Of a stretch of DNA of 43,104 bases, positions 16,042 to 24,899 are shown piece by piece. The translations under genes and the position numbers were made by a program. The stretch comes from Chloroflexota bacterium (GTDB lineage: Bacteria > Chloroflexota > Anaerolineae > Aggregatilineales > Phototrophicaceae). The number at the start of each line of letters is the position of its first letter. Position 1 is the stretch's first letter. The notes below the pieces were generated by a model. The model was not told where the DNA came from and did no database searches. It saw only the letters and a program-made list of their open reading frames with translations. The stretch spans positions 1 through 43,104 of the forward strand of contig QGUR01000002.1 of the NCBI GenBank assembly GCA_003242205.1, read 5' to 3'.

Positions 16042-17295
16042 ATGGCAACGATTACGGAACTGCGCTGTGTGCTGTGCGAGCGAAGCTACGCGCCGGATAG
16101 CGTGCAATATACTTGCCCGCACTGTGGCCCGGTCGGCACGCTGGACATTCTTTACGACTATGACCGGCTGGCGCAGACGGTGAGCCGCGAGGACATCAGC
16201 GCCGGACGCGAGGCGTCAATGTGGCGCTACAAACGCCTGCTGCCCATCGGCATTGACGCGGCTGTGCCGCCGCTGCAGGTCGGTTTCACGCCGCTATACG
16301 ACGCGCCGCGACTGGCGAGCGAGCTTGGGCTGCGCCGGGTATGGGCCAAGGACGACGGCAAGAACCCGACCGGCTCGCTGAAGGACAGGGCCAGCGCGAT
16401 GGTCGTCGCGCGTGCCATGGAGCAGGGCATTGATACCGTTAGCACGGCGAGCACCGGCAATGCAGCGGCGGCGCTGGCGGGAGCCGCGGCTTCTGTCGGG
16501 TTGCGAACGATCATTTTTGTGCCGGCGGCAGCGCCGGAGGCCAAAATCGCTCAGTTGCTGGTCTACGGCGCGACCGTCATTCTGGTCGAGGATACCTACG
16601 ATGTCGCCTTTGATCTGTGCGCGGAAATGTCGGCGCTGGAGGGCTGGTACTGCCGCAATACCGGCATGAATCCCTTCACCATTGAGGGCAAGAAAACCGC
16701 CGCTTTTGAGATCGCCGAGCAACTTGGCTGGCAGCCGCCGGATGTGGTGGTCGTTAGCGTAGGCGACGGCAATATCATTGCCGGGCTGCACAAAGGGTTT
16801 GCCGATTTGCAGCGCCTGGGCTGGATCGAGCGGATTCCGCGCTTGATCGGTGTGCAGGCGGAGGGCAGTTCCCCGCTGGTCAAAGCCTGGCAGGCTGGCA
16901 TGGACGCGCGCGCGATGCAACCTGTTGAGGTGCAAACGCTGGCCGACAGCATTTCGGCGGGGCTGCCGCGCGACCGGGCCAAAGCGCTGCGTGCCGTGCG
17001 CGAGACAGGCGGCGCGTTCATCGCCGTGCCGGACGAGGAAATCCTCGAAAGTATCCCGCGCGTCGCTCGTGCGACCGGCATCTTTGCCGAACCGTCTGCT
17101 GCAGCAGTTTACGCCGGTGCGCGACGTGGGGTAGAATTGGGGCACATACACGCTGATGAGAGCGTTGTTTTGTTGCTAACAGGAAATGGTCTGAAGGATG
17201 TGCGCCGCGCTCAGCAGGCAGTCAGCGGCGGCCTGCGCGTGCCGCCGGATATCGACGCGATTCGTCAGGCGCTTGGCCACGCCGAGGGAATATGA
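16042..17295 (+). CDS. Threonine synthase-like PLP enzyme with N-terminal zinc ribbon
   Basis: A 417-residue fold-type II PLP enzyme. Cysteines C9, C12, C25 and C28 form a zinc-ribbon-like pair, and the PLP lysine is K114 in NPTGSLKDRAS. STASTGNAAAALAG and LLLTGNGLKD are threonine synthase motifs. By sequence it would be called thrC (O-phosphohomoserine to threonine). In the ygeWXY clusters a fold-type II lyase, YgeX, cleaves 2,3-diaminopropionate, so this gene could alternatively fill that slot; I cannot decide. ATG 16042 is chosen over 16039 and over GTG 16018 because AGGGG lies five bases before it. The 119 bases before it hold no gene and no convincing promoter. Confidence 0.8.
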   Translation: MATITELRCVLCERSYAPDSVQYTCPHCGPVGTLDILYDYDRLAQTVSREDISAGREASMWRYKRLLPIGIDAAVPPLQVGFTPLYDAPRLASELGLRRVWAKDDGKNPTGSLKDRASAMVVARAMEQGIDTVSTASTGNAAAALAGAAASVGLRTIIFVPAAAPEAKIAQLLVYGATVILVEDTYDVAFDLCAEMSALEGWYCRNTGMNPFTIEGKKTAAFEIAEQLGWQPPDVVVVSVGDGNIIAGLHKGFADLQRLGWIERIPRLIGVQAEGSSPLVKAWQAGMDARAMQPVEVQTLADSISAGLPRDRAKALRAVRETGGAFIAVPDEEILESIPRVARATGIFAEPSAAAVYAGARRGVELGHIHADESVVLLLTGNGLKDVRRAQQAVSGGLRVPPDIDAIRQALGHAEGI

Positions 17296-18341
17296 CCGAC
17301 CGACCGATCTATTCGATAGTCGCGCCCGTCTACAACGAAGAAGGCAACATCCAGCCGCTTTATGACCGCATTCGCGAGGTCATGGATACCACAGGCGAGC
17401 CGTGGGAACTGATTCTGGTGAATGACGGCAGTCGCGACCAGTCGCTGGCGCTTATGGAAGCGCTGGCCGAGCAGGACGAGCGCGTACGCGTCATCAATTT
17501 CGCGCGCAATTTCGGCCACCAGACGGCGGTGACAGCCGGAATCGACTTTGCGTCAGGCAAGGCGGTCGTGCTCATCGACGCCGATCTACAGGACCCGCCG
17601 GCCATGATTCTGGAGATGATCGAGCGCTGGAAGGCGGGGTATGAGGTCGTCTATGCCGTACGCGAGCAGCGCAAGGGCGAAAGCCGCTTTAAGGTCCTGA
17701 GCGCCAAGCTGTTCTACCGGATCATCTACCGCATCACCGATGTCGATATCCCGCTCGATACCGGCGACTTCCGGCTGATGGACGAGAAGGTAGTCGCCGT
17801 GCTCAGGCAAATGCGCGAACACAATCGCTTCATTCGCGGCATGACGAGCTGGGTCGGCTTCCGGCAAACGCCGGTGTATTACATCCGCGAAGAACGGCAC
17901 AGCGGCGTCACCAAGTACCCGCTGAGCAAGATGGTGCGGTTCGCGCTCGATGCCATCACCGGCTTTTCTTATTTCCCGCTGCAAGTCATGGTTTATGTCA
18001 GCGTGGTGCTTGGGGTGCTGGCGCTGCTGGCTATCCCGGTGGTCGCGGTTCTTCGTATCGCCGTCGGCCCCGGTTTCCTTGGCGGACAGGCGACAACCAT
18101 CGTCCTGTTGCTGCTGTTAAGCTCATTCCAGCTTTTTTTCCTGTTTATTCTGGGCCAGTATGTCGCGCGCATTTACGATGAGGCGCGCAACCGGCCTCTG
18201 TATGTCATCGCCTCGACGCGCAATCTGGACGTGGAGTCGGTCCCGGCGCAGTTAAGCGCGCCGCCCGCTCGCATCAGCGTCCCGCATAGCGCTCCAAGTG
18301 CGCGTATCGAAAAAGCAGAAGTGGACGTGCAAGGGGAGTAA
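17292..18341 (+). CDS. Family 2 glycosyltransferase with two C-terminal membrane helices
   Basis: A 349-residue DPM1/GtrB-like enzyme that would move a sugar from a nucleotide to a polyprenyl phosphate. The GT-A domain covers about 1-230 with VAPVYNEEGN, VNDGSRD, the metal site DADLQDPP, and DTGDFRLMD. Two hydrophobic segments lie near 235-258 and 272-297. The tail (about 310-349) is charged and proline-rich. It overlaps the PLP gene by four bases (ATGA). Its role in a purine cluster is not obvious; a shared operon with envelope genes (see 26790-29315) is likely. Confidence 0.9.
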   Translation: MTDRPIYSIVAPVYNEEGNIQPLYDRIREVMDTTGEPWELILVNDGSRDQSLALMEALAEQDERVRVINFARNFGHQTAVTAGIDFASGKAVVLIDADLQDPPAMILEMIERWKAGYEVVYAVREQRKGESRFKVLSAKLFYRIIYRITDVDIPLDTGDFRLMDEKVVAVLRQMREHNRFIRGMTSWVGFRQTPVYYIREERHSGVTKYPLSKMVRFALDAITGFSYFPLQVMVYVSVVLGVLALLAIPVVAVLRIAVGPGFLGGQATTIVLLLLLSSFQLFFLFILGQYVARIYDEARNRPLYVIASTRNLDVESVPAQLSAPPARISVPHSAPSARIEKAEVDVQGE

Positions 18342-18342
18342 C

Positions 18343-18582
18343 GTGGCCGATAACGGACGCGACATGCGGGATGAAGTCGAAACATACCGCCAACTGGTAT
18401 TGATGTATGAGGCTGTTGATGAGGAGATCGACCGCCTCATCATGCAGCATGGGGGCAAGGCCGACAAAATGCCGGCGGAGGCGCGCGAGCGCTATCGCAT
18501 GCTGGCCCGCCGCCGCGACGACCTGCTGAATGAAATGCGTGTGCTGGAACAGACGTTGCTGCCCGGTGAGGACAACGAGTAA
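18343..18582 (+). CDS. Small coiled-coil protein, unknown function
   Basis: A 79-residue, highly charged and mostly helical protein with a leucine/arginine heptad-like pattern (MLARRRDDLLNEMRVLEQTLL). The start is GTG 18343, one base after the glycosyltransferase stop, with AAGGGGAG five bases upstream; ATG 18364 is an alternative. No cysteine, signal or known motif. It is probably real because of its spacing and ribosome site. Confidence 0.6.
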   Translation: MADNGRDMRDEVETYRQLVLMYEAVDEEIDRLIMQHGGKADKMPAEARERYRMLARRRDDLLNEMRVLEQTLLPGEDNE

Positions 18583-18603
18583 CTCAACCTGACGGAGTAT
18601 TGC

Positions 18604-19998
18604 ATGATTACCGGACCTACTTTTGAAGAGATGCTTCATCCCGAAAAGATTTCGCCCGAAATTCGCGAACGGGCGCAGAAAGCCCGGCATGAAAACCCCC
18701 TCGATCCGATCAACCTGTTTAATATCACCTGGCGCGACGCGAACAACGAAGTCACGCATGTCGTTCTGCCATCGAGCCTGACGGGCGTCGAAGCGCCGAT
18801 TGTCGTGCTGTACGCCAAGGATTTTCCGTCGGGCAGTCACAAGGTCGGCCCGGCTTATTCCGTCCTGCTCGAAAAAACGCTGTTCGGCGAGGTCGATCCT
18901 CAGGTTCACACGCTGGTCTGGCCCTCGACCGGCAATTACGGCATCGGTGGGGCGTGGGTCGGCGGTCGGATGGGCTGCAAGAGTATCGTCATTTTGCCGG
19001 AGGATATGAGCCGCGAGCGTTTCGAGATGATCGAAAGCTATGGCGCGCAGGTCATCAAGACCCCCGGCTCTGAGAGCAACGTCAAGGAAATTTACGACGA
19101 GACGCACCGGTTGCGCGCCAGCGACCCGAACGTTCGCATCCTCAACCAGTTCGAGCAGATGGGCAACTATCGCTTCCACTATCACGTCACCGGCAACACA
19201 AGCGCCGAACTGGCGGCGGAGCTGGCCGGAAAAGGCGTTGGCAAGGGGCGCGTGGCGGCGTTTGTCTCGGCGATGGGCAGCGCAGGCACGATTGCCGCGG
19301 GCGACCGCCTGAAACAGTTGTTCCCGGAATGCAAAATTGTCGGCTTGGAGCCGATTCAGTGCCCGACGCTCTATAACAATGGCTATGGCGAGCACGACAT
19401 TCAGGGCATCGGCGATAAGCACGTCACCTGGATTCATAACGTGCTGAACATGGACGCCCTGATGTGCATCGACGACATGGAGTGCAAGAAGGGCCTGCAG
19501 GTCTTTGCCGAAGAAGTGGGGCTGGAAACGCTGGTCAAACGTTACGGCGTCGATGAATCGCTGGCGGCGAAGCTGGGGCCGCTGTTTGGCATCAGCGGCA
19601 TTTGCAACATTCTCGGCGCGATCAAGACGGCCAAGTACTACCAGTTCGGCCCGGACGACGTGATCATGACGGTCGCGACCGACTCGCTCAATCGCTACCA
19701 TTCGGTCATGGCCGACATGGCCGCGCGCTTTGGCCGCCTTGACGAAGCCACGGCGGTGGGGCGAATCGAAAGCATTTTCCTCGGCGTTCGCACCGACTGG
19801 ATCGCCGAAGGCACGCGCGAGGCGCGGACGCGCTGGCACAATCTGAAGTATTACACCTGGGTGGAGCAGCAGGGCAAAACCGTCGAGGAATTGAACGCCC
19901 AACGCGACCCGGCCTGGTGGGAAGCGCATCAGCGTCAGGTGGCCGAGATCGACGCGCGGCTAATTGCTTTGCGCGCGGCGCAACCGTCCAACGCCTGA
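18604..19998 (+). CDS. PLP-dependent cysteine synthase-like lyase of unknown substrate
   Basis: A 464-residue fold-type II PLP protein. K80 in SGSHKVGPA is the Schiff-base lysine, STGNYGIGGAW is the asparagine/phosphate loop, and VSAMGSAGTIAAG is the glycine-rich PLP phosphate loop. It is longer than cysteine synthase (about 310) and diaminopropionate lyase YgeX (about 400), with an N-terminal lead (1-45) and a helical tail. It resembles a cysteine synthase-like family of undefined function in anaerobes. Lying between ygeY-ygeW-arcC and ssnA, it occupies the place where YgeX is expected and could be its functional replacement. GGAG lies six bases before the ATG. Confidence 0.75.
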   Translation: MITGPTFEEMLHPEKISPEIRERAQKARHENPLDPINLFNITWRDANNEVTHVVLPSSLTGVEAPIVVLYAKDFPSGSHKVGPAYSVLLEKTLFGEVDPQVHTLVWPSTGNYGIGGAWVGGRMGCKSIVILPEDMSRERFEMIESYGAQVIKTPGSESNVKEIYDETHRLRASDPNVRILNQFEQMGNYRFHYHVTGNTSAELAAELAGKGVGKGRVAAFVSAMGSAGTIAAGDRLKQLFPECKIVGLEPIQCPTLYNNGYGEHDIQGIGDKHVTWIHNVLNMDALMCIDDMECKKGLQVFAEEVGLETLVKRYGVDESLAAKLGPLFGISGICNILGAIKTAKYYQFGPDDVIMTVATDSLNRYHSVMADMAARFGRLDEATAVGRIESIFLGVRTDWIAEGTREARTRWHNLKYYTWVEQQGKTVEELNAQRDPAWWEAHQRQVAEIDARLIALRAAQPSNA

Positions 19999-20007
19999 AA
20001 CAAAACA

Positions 20008-20472
20008 ATGTACCCGGAAGACCGCGTGCTCGTCACAGTGATCAATCGCAGGCGCGATTTTGTTGCCGCGCGTGACGAGCACTGGTATCGCATTCCGCAG
20101 GTCCGTATGCCGGGCGGCGTGCATGTCGATTATCTGGGATTTTTCCTGAGCGGCACGGGCAAGCGCGCCGGCGGCGTCTACTGGTATGCCGAGCAAAGAG
20201 GCCTGGAACTGGCGTACCGGCGCGACCTGCTTCCGGATGAGGCCGATCATCCCCGCGCCGGAGAGATTTACTACCGGGTAGCGCTGGGCGAGCTGGTGGA
20301 AAAAAGCCCGCCCATTTTGAATCCCACGCGGCGGGCCATCAGCTTTATCTACACTACCTGGGATCGCTTCATCAATGCCAGGACGGTGAGCGACTTATAC
20401 AGCCGGAGCGACTATTTTGTCGACCGTGTATTCTACGCCCTGCGCGATAGCAGCCGTGCCTCGCAGCCATGA
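20008..20472 (+). CDS. Conserved-looking hypothetical protein
   Basis: A 154-residue soluble protein that I do not recognise. It starts MYPEDRVLVTVINRRRDF and ends with an aromatic, charged stretch (FIYTTWDRFINARTVSDLY). No membrane helix, signal or known catalytic motif is visible. It starts nine bases after the PLP gene without a clear ribosome site and ends 23 bases before ssnA. Codon use matches its neighbours, which supports it as a real gene of the operon. Confidence 0.65.
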   Translation: MYPEDRVLVTVINRRRDFVAARDEHWYRIPQVRMPGGVHVDYLGFFLSGTGKRAGGVYWYAEQRGLELAYRRDLLPDEADHPRAGEIYYRVALGELVEKSPPILNPTRRAISFIYTTWDRFINARTVSDLYSRSDYFVDRVFYALRDSSRASQP

Positions 20473-20495
20473 CATTTCGAAGGGAACGCTAACCG

Positions 20496-21845
20496 ATGCT
20501 GATTACCAACGCGACTGTCGTCACATGGGGCGAACCGAACCGCGTCCTGCCCGATCATGCGGTTTACATCGCCGAAGGCAATATTGCCGATCTGGGGCCG
20601 CGCCGTGAGCTTGAAGAACGCTATGCTGAAGCAGAACGCCTCGACGCGCGCGGGCAATTGTTGATGCCCGGCAATATCTGCGCGCATACCCATTTTTACG
20701 GCGCGTATGCGCGCGGCATGGCGATTCCCGGCCCCGCGCCGGAGAATTTCCCGCAAATTCTGGAGCGCCTCTGGTGGCCGCTCGACAAAGCGCTCGACCG
20801 CGACTCGGTGCGTGCCAGCGCGCTGGTCTGTCTGGTCGACGCGGTGAAGCATGGCACGACGACACTGTTTGACCACCACGCCAGCCCCAATTTTATTGAT
20901 GGCAGCCTCGATGTCATTGCCGAAGCCGTGGAGCAGGCCGGGCTGCGCGCCGTGCTGTGCTACGAAGTGACCGACCGCGATGGGCGCGAGAAGGCCGAGG
21001 CGGGGATTGCCGAAAACCGGCGCTTCATGCAGGCCGTGCGCGACCATCCACGGCTGCGCGGCACGTTCGGGCTGCACGCCAGCCTGACGCTGAGCGATGA
21101 AACCCTCTCGCAGTGTGTCGATCAGAATCCGGTTGGCGAGGGCTTTCACATTCACGTCGCCGAGCACGAGGCCGACGAAGAGGACAGCCTGAACAGGTAC
21201 GGCAAGCGCGTGCTCCACCGCCTGCGCGATCTGGGCGTGCTTGGCCCGAAGACAATCGCCGCGCACTGCGTTCACATCGATGATGACGAACGCCGGCTGT
21301 TGCTCGAAACCGGGACGTGGGTCACACACCAGCCGCGTTCCAACATGAATAATGCGGTGGGCGCGATGGCGTTCGACACGATGGTGAGCGAGGGCGTCAG
21401 GCTGTGTCTGGGTAACGACGGTTTCAGCAATAACATGTGGGCCGATTGGAAGGCCGCCTATCTGCTGCACAAGGTCGTCAATCGCGACCCGCGCCGCGCC
21501 AATGGCGCTGATATTGTTCGCGCAGCGGTCTATCGCAATGCGGAACTGGCGCGCGCGTTCTTCGGAACCCGCCTCGGAGAAATCGCGATAGGTGCGCCGG
21601 CAGACGTGATTCTGGTAGACTATCATCCGTTTACGCCGCTTACCGACGGCAATCTCCCGTGGCACATCCTATTCGGCTTTGAGGCCTCGATGGTGACGAC
21701 CACTATCGTGGACGGTCGCGTGCTGATGCGCGACCGCCAGTTGCTCACGCTGGATGAACGGGCGATTGCCGAGGAGGCCCGTGCGCTCGCGCCCGCTGTC
21801 TGGGCGCGCTACGAAGCCAACGCCAGAGCGGCGCTCGGAGCCTGA
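20496..21845 (+). CDS. ssnA: SsnA-type aminohydrolase
   Basis: A 449-residue amidohydrolase. Metal ligands lie in ICAHTHFYGAYARG (H64, H66), HIHVAEHEAD, AHCVH and GNDGFSNN. The PGNICAHTHFY block and HQPRSNMNNAVG are diagnostic of SsnA, a partner of YgeW/YgeX/YgeY and selenium-dependent Mo hydroxylase in purine and urate degradation. Length agrees with E. coli SsnA (about 442). Its exact reaction is not settled; a deaminase or ring-opening hydrolase of a purine-derived intermediate is expected. GAAGGGAA lies upstream of the ATG. Confidence 0.92.
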   Translation: MLITNATVVTWGEPNRVLPDHAVYIAEGNIADLGPRRELEERYAEAERLDARGQLLMPGNICAHTHFYGAYARGMAIPGPAPENFPQILERLWWPLDKALDRDSVRASALVCLVDAVKHGTTTLFDHHASPNFIDGSLDVIAEAVEQAGLRAVLCYEVTDRDGREKAEAGIAENRRFMQAVRDHPRLRGTFGLHASLTLSDETLSQCVDQNPVGEGFHIHVAEHEADEEDSLNRYGKRVLHRLRDLGVLGPKTIAAHCVHIDDDERRLLLETGTWVTHQPRSNMNNAVGAMAFDTMVSEGVRLCLGNDGFSNNMWADWKAAYLLHKVVNRDPRRANGADIVRAAVYRNAELARAFFGTRLGEIAIGAPADVILVDYHPFTPLTDGNLPWHILFGFEASMVTTTIVDGRVLMRDRQLLTLDERAIAEEARALAPAVWARYEANARAALGA

Positions 21846-21878
21846 ACGAATGCGACTACGTGGAAGGAATTGACGCAG

Positions 21879-22550
21879 ATGACACTTGATGATCGAACCT
21901 TGCTCACCATCGCCGTCATTGGGGGAACCGGCAAGGAAGGAACCGGGCTGGCCATGCGCTGGGCGCTTCAGGGCTACCGCGTCATCATCGGCTCGCGCGA
22001 TGCCGAGCGGGCAGCGGCTCACGCCAAGGAACTGAACGCGCAACTGGGCGCGGACCTGCTGGCGGGGCAGGCCAATGCCGACGCGGCGGCGCAGGCGAAC
22101 ATCGTCGTGCTGAGCGTGCCGTACAGCGCGCATAAGGCCACACTGGAAAGCATCCGGGATCAGCTCGACGGGAAGATTCTTATTGATATCACAGTCCCGA
22201 TGCAGCCGCCTGACGTTCGCACGGTTTACATTCCCGAAGGCAGATCGGCGGCGCAGGAAGCTCAGGCGCTGGTGGGGGATAACGTGCGCGTCGTTTCCGC
22301 GTTCCAGAATGTCAGCGCCACGAAGCTCAAGGACCCGCGTGGCATTATTGACTGCGACGTGCTGGTCACCGGCGACGATGAAGAGGCCAAATCTGAGGTC
22401 ATGAAGCTGGTCGAGGCGGCGGGAATGCGCCCGATTGACGCCGGCCCGCTGGCGAACGCCGTCGCTGCCGAGGCGCTGACTCCGGTGATCCTTTACATCA
22501 ACCGGAAATATGGTATCAAGGGCGCGGGGATTCGTATAACTGGTGTCTGA
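21879..22550 (+). CDS. npdG: NADPH:F420 oxidoreductase
   Basis: A 223-residue Rossmann protein that passes hydride between NADPH and coenzyme F420. It shows the NADP loop AVIGGTGKEGTGLAMRWA, VIIGSRDAERA, and VLSVPYSAHKATLES. The core SAFQNVSATKLKD and AAEALTPVILYIN match the Fno/NpdG family. ATG 21879 is chosen (AAGGA ten bases upstream); the longer frame begins with a TTG at 21870. It opens the F420 block and overlaps cofE by eight bases. Confidence 0.9.
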   Translation: MTLDDRTLLTIAVIGGTGKEGTGLAMRWALQGYRVIIGSRDAERAAAHAKELNAQLGADLLAGQANADAAAQANIVVLSVPYSAHKATLESIRDQLDGKILIDITVPMQPPDVRTVYIPEGRSAAQEAQALVGDNVRVVSAFQNVSATKLKDPRGIIDCDVLVTGDDEEAKSEVMKLVEAAGMRPIDAGPLANAVAAEALTPVILYINRKYGIKGAGIRITGV

Positions 22551-23325
22551 GATTTTGACTCAACAGGCCGTAGCACTCTCGGCAGTCGCGTTGCCGGGTA
22601 TTCCGCTGGTTCAGCCCGGCGACCACCTGACCGAGCTTATTCTTCAGGCGCTGGCGCGGGCCGATATCCGGCTTGAGGACGGCGACGCGCTGGTGATCAC
22701 ATCCAAGATCGTCTCGAAAGCTGAAGGGCGCTATGTGGATCTGGCGACGGTGCAGCCGGGCGAAGAGGCATTGCGTATTGCCGCCGAGGCGCAGAAGGAC
22801 CCGCGCATCGTCGAACTGGTGCTTCAGGAAAGCGCCCGCATCTCGCGTCTTGGGCATGGCGTTCTGGTGACGCAGCATCGTTTGGGCTTTGTCTCGGCCA
22901 ATTCGGGTATCGACCAGTCCAACATCGAAGGCGGGGACCAGCGCGTGCTGCTGCTGCCGCTCGATCCTGATGCTTCGGCGGCGCGGCTGCGCGCGGAACT
23001 TCAGGCTGCGACCGGCGCGGACGTTGGCATTGTCATCAGCGACTCGCATGGGCGGCCTTTCCGCATTGGCAATGTAGGCGTCGCCATCGGCGTTGCCGGC
23101 ATGCCGGCGGCGCTCGATCTGCGCGGGCGCGAGGACCTGTTCGGGCGCAAGCTGCGCGTCAGCGTTCAGGCCTATGCCGACATGGTGGCGTCGGCGGCAT
23201 GTCTGCTGACCGGGGAGGCCGATGAAGGTCGTCCCGTCGTGCTGCTGCGCGGCCTGAATTTCCCCAAACAGGACGGGCGCGCGTCCGATTTGATTCGCGC
23301 CGTCGAGCAGGATTTGTATCGTTAG
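22543..23325 (+). CDS. cofE: Coenzyme F420-0:L-glutamate ligase
   Basis: CofE adds glutamates to F420-0 with GTP. The 260-residue length and motifs fit: DGDALVITSKIVSKAEGR, RLGFVSANSGIDQSN, VISDSHGRPFRIGNVGVAIG and GREDLFGR. The start is GTG 22543, inside the end of npdG (GTGTCTGA overlap). In actinobacteria the same domain is the N-terminal half of FbiB. Here it stands alone, with the second FbiB-like domain as the next gene. Confidence 0.93.
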   Translation: MSEILTQQAVALSAVALPGIPLVQPGDHLTELILQALARADIRLEDGDALVITSKIVSKAEGRYVDLATVQPGEEALRIAAEAQKDPRIVELVLQESARISRLGHGVLVTQHRLGFVSANSGIDQSNIEGGDQRVLLLPLDPDASAARLRAELQAATGADVGIVISDSHGRPFRIGNVGVAIGVAGMPAALDLRGREDLFGRKLRVSVQAYADMVASAACLLTGEADEGRPVVLLRGLNFPKQDGRASDLIRAVEQDLYR

Positions 23326-23343
23326 GGTAGGCGCGGAAAAGCG

Positions 23344-23943
23344 ATGGCGGACCTGAAAGAAGTCATCTACGGGCGGCGGTCGATCCGGCGTTATCTCGAC
23401 CGTCCCGTGCCGCGCCCGGTCGTCGAAGCGCTGCTGGATGCGGCGATCTGGGCTCCATCAGCGCATAACCGCCAGCCCTGGCGCTTTGCCGTCGTCGAAA
23501 CGGCGGCCTGCAAGGAAGGTCTGGCGCGGGCGATGGGCGAGCGCCTGCGCCGCGACCTGAAGGCTGATGGCGTGCCGGATGATGTGATTGAAAAGGACGC
23601 GACTCGCTCTTACAGCCGGATTGCCGGCGCGCCGGTCGTCATCGTCCTGTGCCTGACGATGGCCGATATGGACAGCTATCCGGACGAGCGACGGTCGCGT
23701 AATGAATATCTGATGGCGGTTCAAAGCACGGCTATGGCCGGGCAGAACCTGTTGCTGGCGGCGGCGAATGCCGGGCTGGGCGCGTGCTGGATGTGCGCGC
23801 CGTTGTTCGCGCCGGATGCCGTGCGTGAGGTGCTGGCCCTGCCTGCTGACTGGCAGCCGCAGGCGCTACTCACGCTCGGCTATCCTGCCGAGCAGCGCGA
23901 GAAGATGCGCCGCCCGCTGGAAGAGGCGGTGTTGTGGCGCTAA
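23344..23943 (+). CDS. FMN-dependent nitroreductase-fold protein, FbiB C-terminal-like
   Basis: A 199-residue nitroreductase with YGRRSIRRYLDRPVPR, APSAHNRQPWRFAVV, and GLGACWMCAPLF, the FMN-binding pattern. In actinobacterial FbiB this domain reduces dehydro-F420-0 to F420-0. Placement between cofE and cofD makes the same role likely and suggests the phosphoenolpyruvate route of F420 synthesis. AGGCGCGGAAAAG precedes the ATG. A general nitroreductase role is the alternative. Confidence 0.82.
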   Translation: MADLKEVIYGRRSIRRYLDRPVPRPVVEALLDAAIWAPSAHNRQPWRFAVVETAACKEGLARAMGERLRRDLKADGVPDDVIEKDATRSYSRIAGAPVVIVLCLTMADMDSYPDERRSRNEYLMAVQSTAMAGQNLLLAAANAGLGACWMCAPLFAPDAVREVLALPADWQPQALLTLGYPAEQREKMRRPLEEAVLWR

Positions 23944-24899
23944 ACCGGATTGTTGTACTGGTAGGCGGCGTTGGCGGCGCGAAACTCGCGCACGGGCTGG
24001 CGCAGATTCTCGAACCCGAACGGCTGACGATCATCGTCAATACCGGCGATGACTTCTGGCATTATGGGCTGCGCGTTTGCCCCGATCTGGATACGGTGCT
24101 GTATACGCTTTCCGGTCTGGTCGATCCGGTCAACGGTTGGGGTATTGCCGGAGACACGGCGCATATGCTGGAAGCGCTGCGCCGCTATGGCGAGGAAGGC
24201 TGGTTCCGGCTGGGCGACCGTGATCTGGCCACGCACCTGCTGCGAACGATGTGGCTGCGGCAGGGCCGGACGCTGACGCAAGTCATGGACGAGTTGCGCG
24301 CCCGGCTGGGCGTGCCGCAGCGCCTGCTGCCGATGACCGATGCCGAGGTCGCCACCGTCGTCGATACGGTCGAACACGGCGAGCTTGAATTTCAGACGTA
24401 TTTCGTGCGCTACCGCTGGCAGCCGGTCGCAACCGCGATCCGCTATCGAGGTCTGGAAGGGGCGTCGGTTTCCGAGGATGTGGCGCGAGCGATAGGCGAG
24501 GCCGACGCCATCCTGTTCGGGCCGAGCAATCCATGGCTGTCGATCGCGCCGATCTTATCTGTGCCGGGTATGCGCGAACTACTGCTGGCGCGCGATGTTC
24601 CCCGCGTGGCTTTAAGCCCGATTATCGAGGGTAACGCTGTCAAGGGTCCTGCCGCCAAACTCATGGCAGAATTGGGGTATGAACCATCAGCCGCAGCGGT
24701 CGCTCGTTATTACGGCGATCTCATCAACGGTTATGTGTTTGATGAACGCGACGCAGGACTAAATATCCCCGTCGCACGCGCCACAACCTTTGATACGCTG
24801 ATGAAGACACAGGCTGATCGCGCCAGACTGGCCGGTCAGATGCTGGATTGGATAAATAGTTGGGGGCGTAATGAGTCTCTGGGTGATCATCCCGGTTAA
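23934..24899 (+). CDS. cofD: 2-phospho-L-lactate/enolpyruvyl transferase CofD (FbiA)
   Basis: CofD joins the activated three-carbon unit to FO, giving (dehydro-)F420-0. The 321-residue sequence begins VVLVGGVGGAKLAHGL and has NTGDDFWHYGLRVCPDLDT, GWGIAGDT and FGPSNPWLSIAPIL, all typical of CofD. The start is GTG 23934, overlapping the nitroreductase stop by ten bases; its end overlaps cofC by 29 bases. Tight packing indicates one transcript. Confidence 0.94.
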   Translation: MALNRIVVLVGGVGGAKLAHGLAQILEPERLTIIVNTGDDFWHYGLRVCPDLDTVLYTLSGLVDPVNGWGIAGDTAHMLEALRRYGEEGWFRLGDRDLATHLLRTMWLRQGRTLTQVMDELRARLGVPQRLLPMTDAEVATVVDTVEHGELEFQTYFVRYRWQPVATAIRYRGLEGASVSEDVARAIGEADAILFGPSNPWLSIAPILSVPGMRELLLARDVPRVALSPIIEGNAVKGPAAKLMAELGYEPSAAAVARYYGDLINGYVFDERDAGLNIPVARATTFDTLMKTQADRARLAGQMLDWINSWGRNESLGDHPG

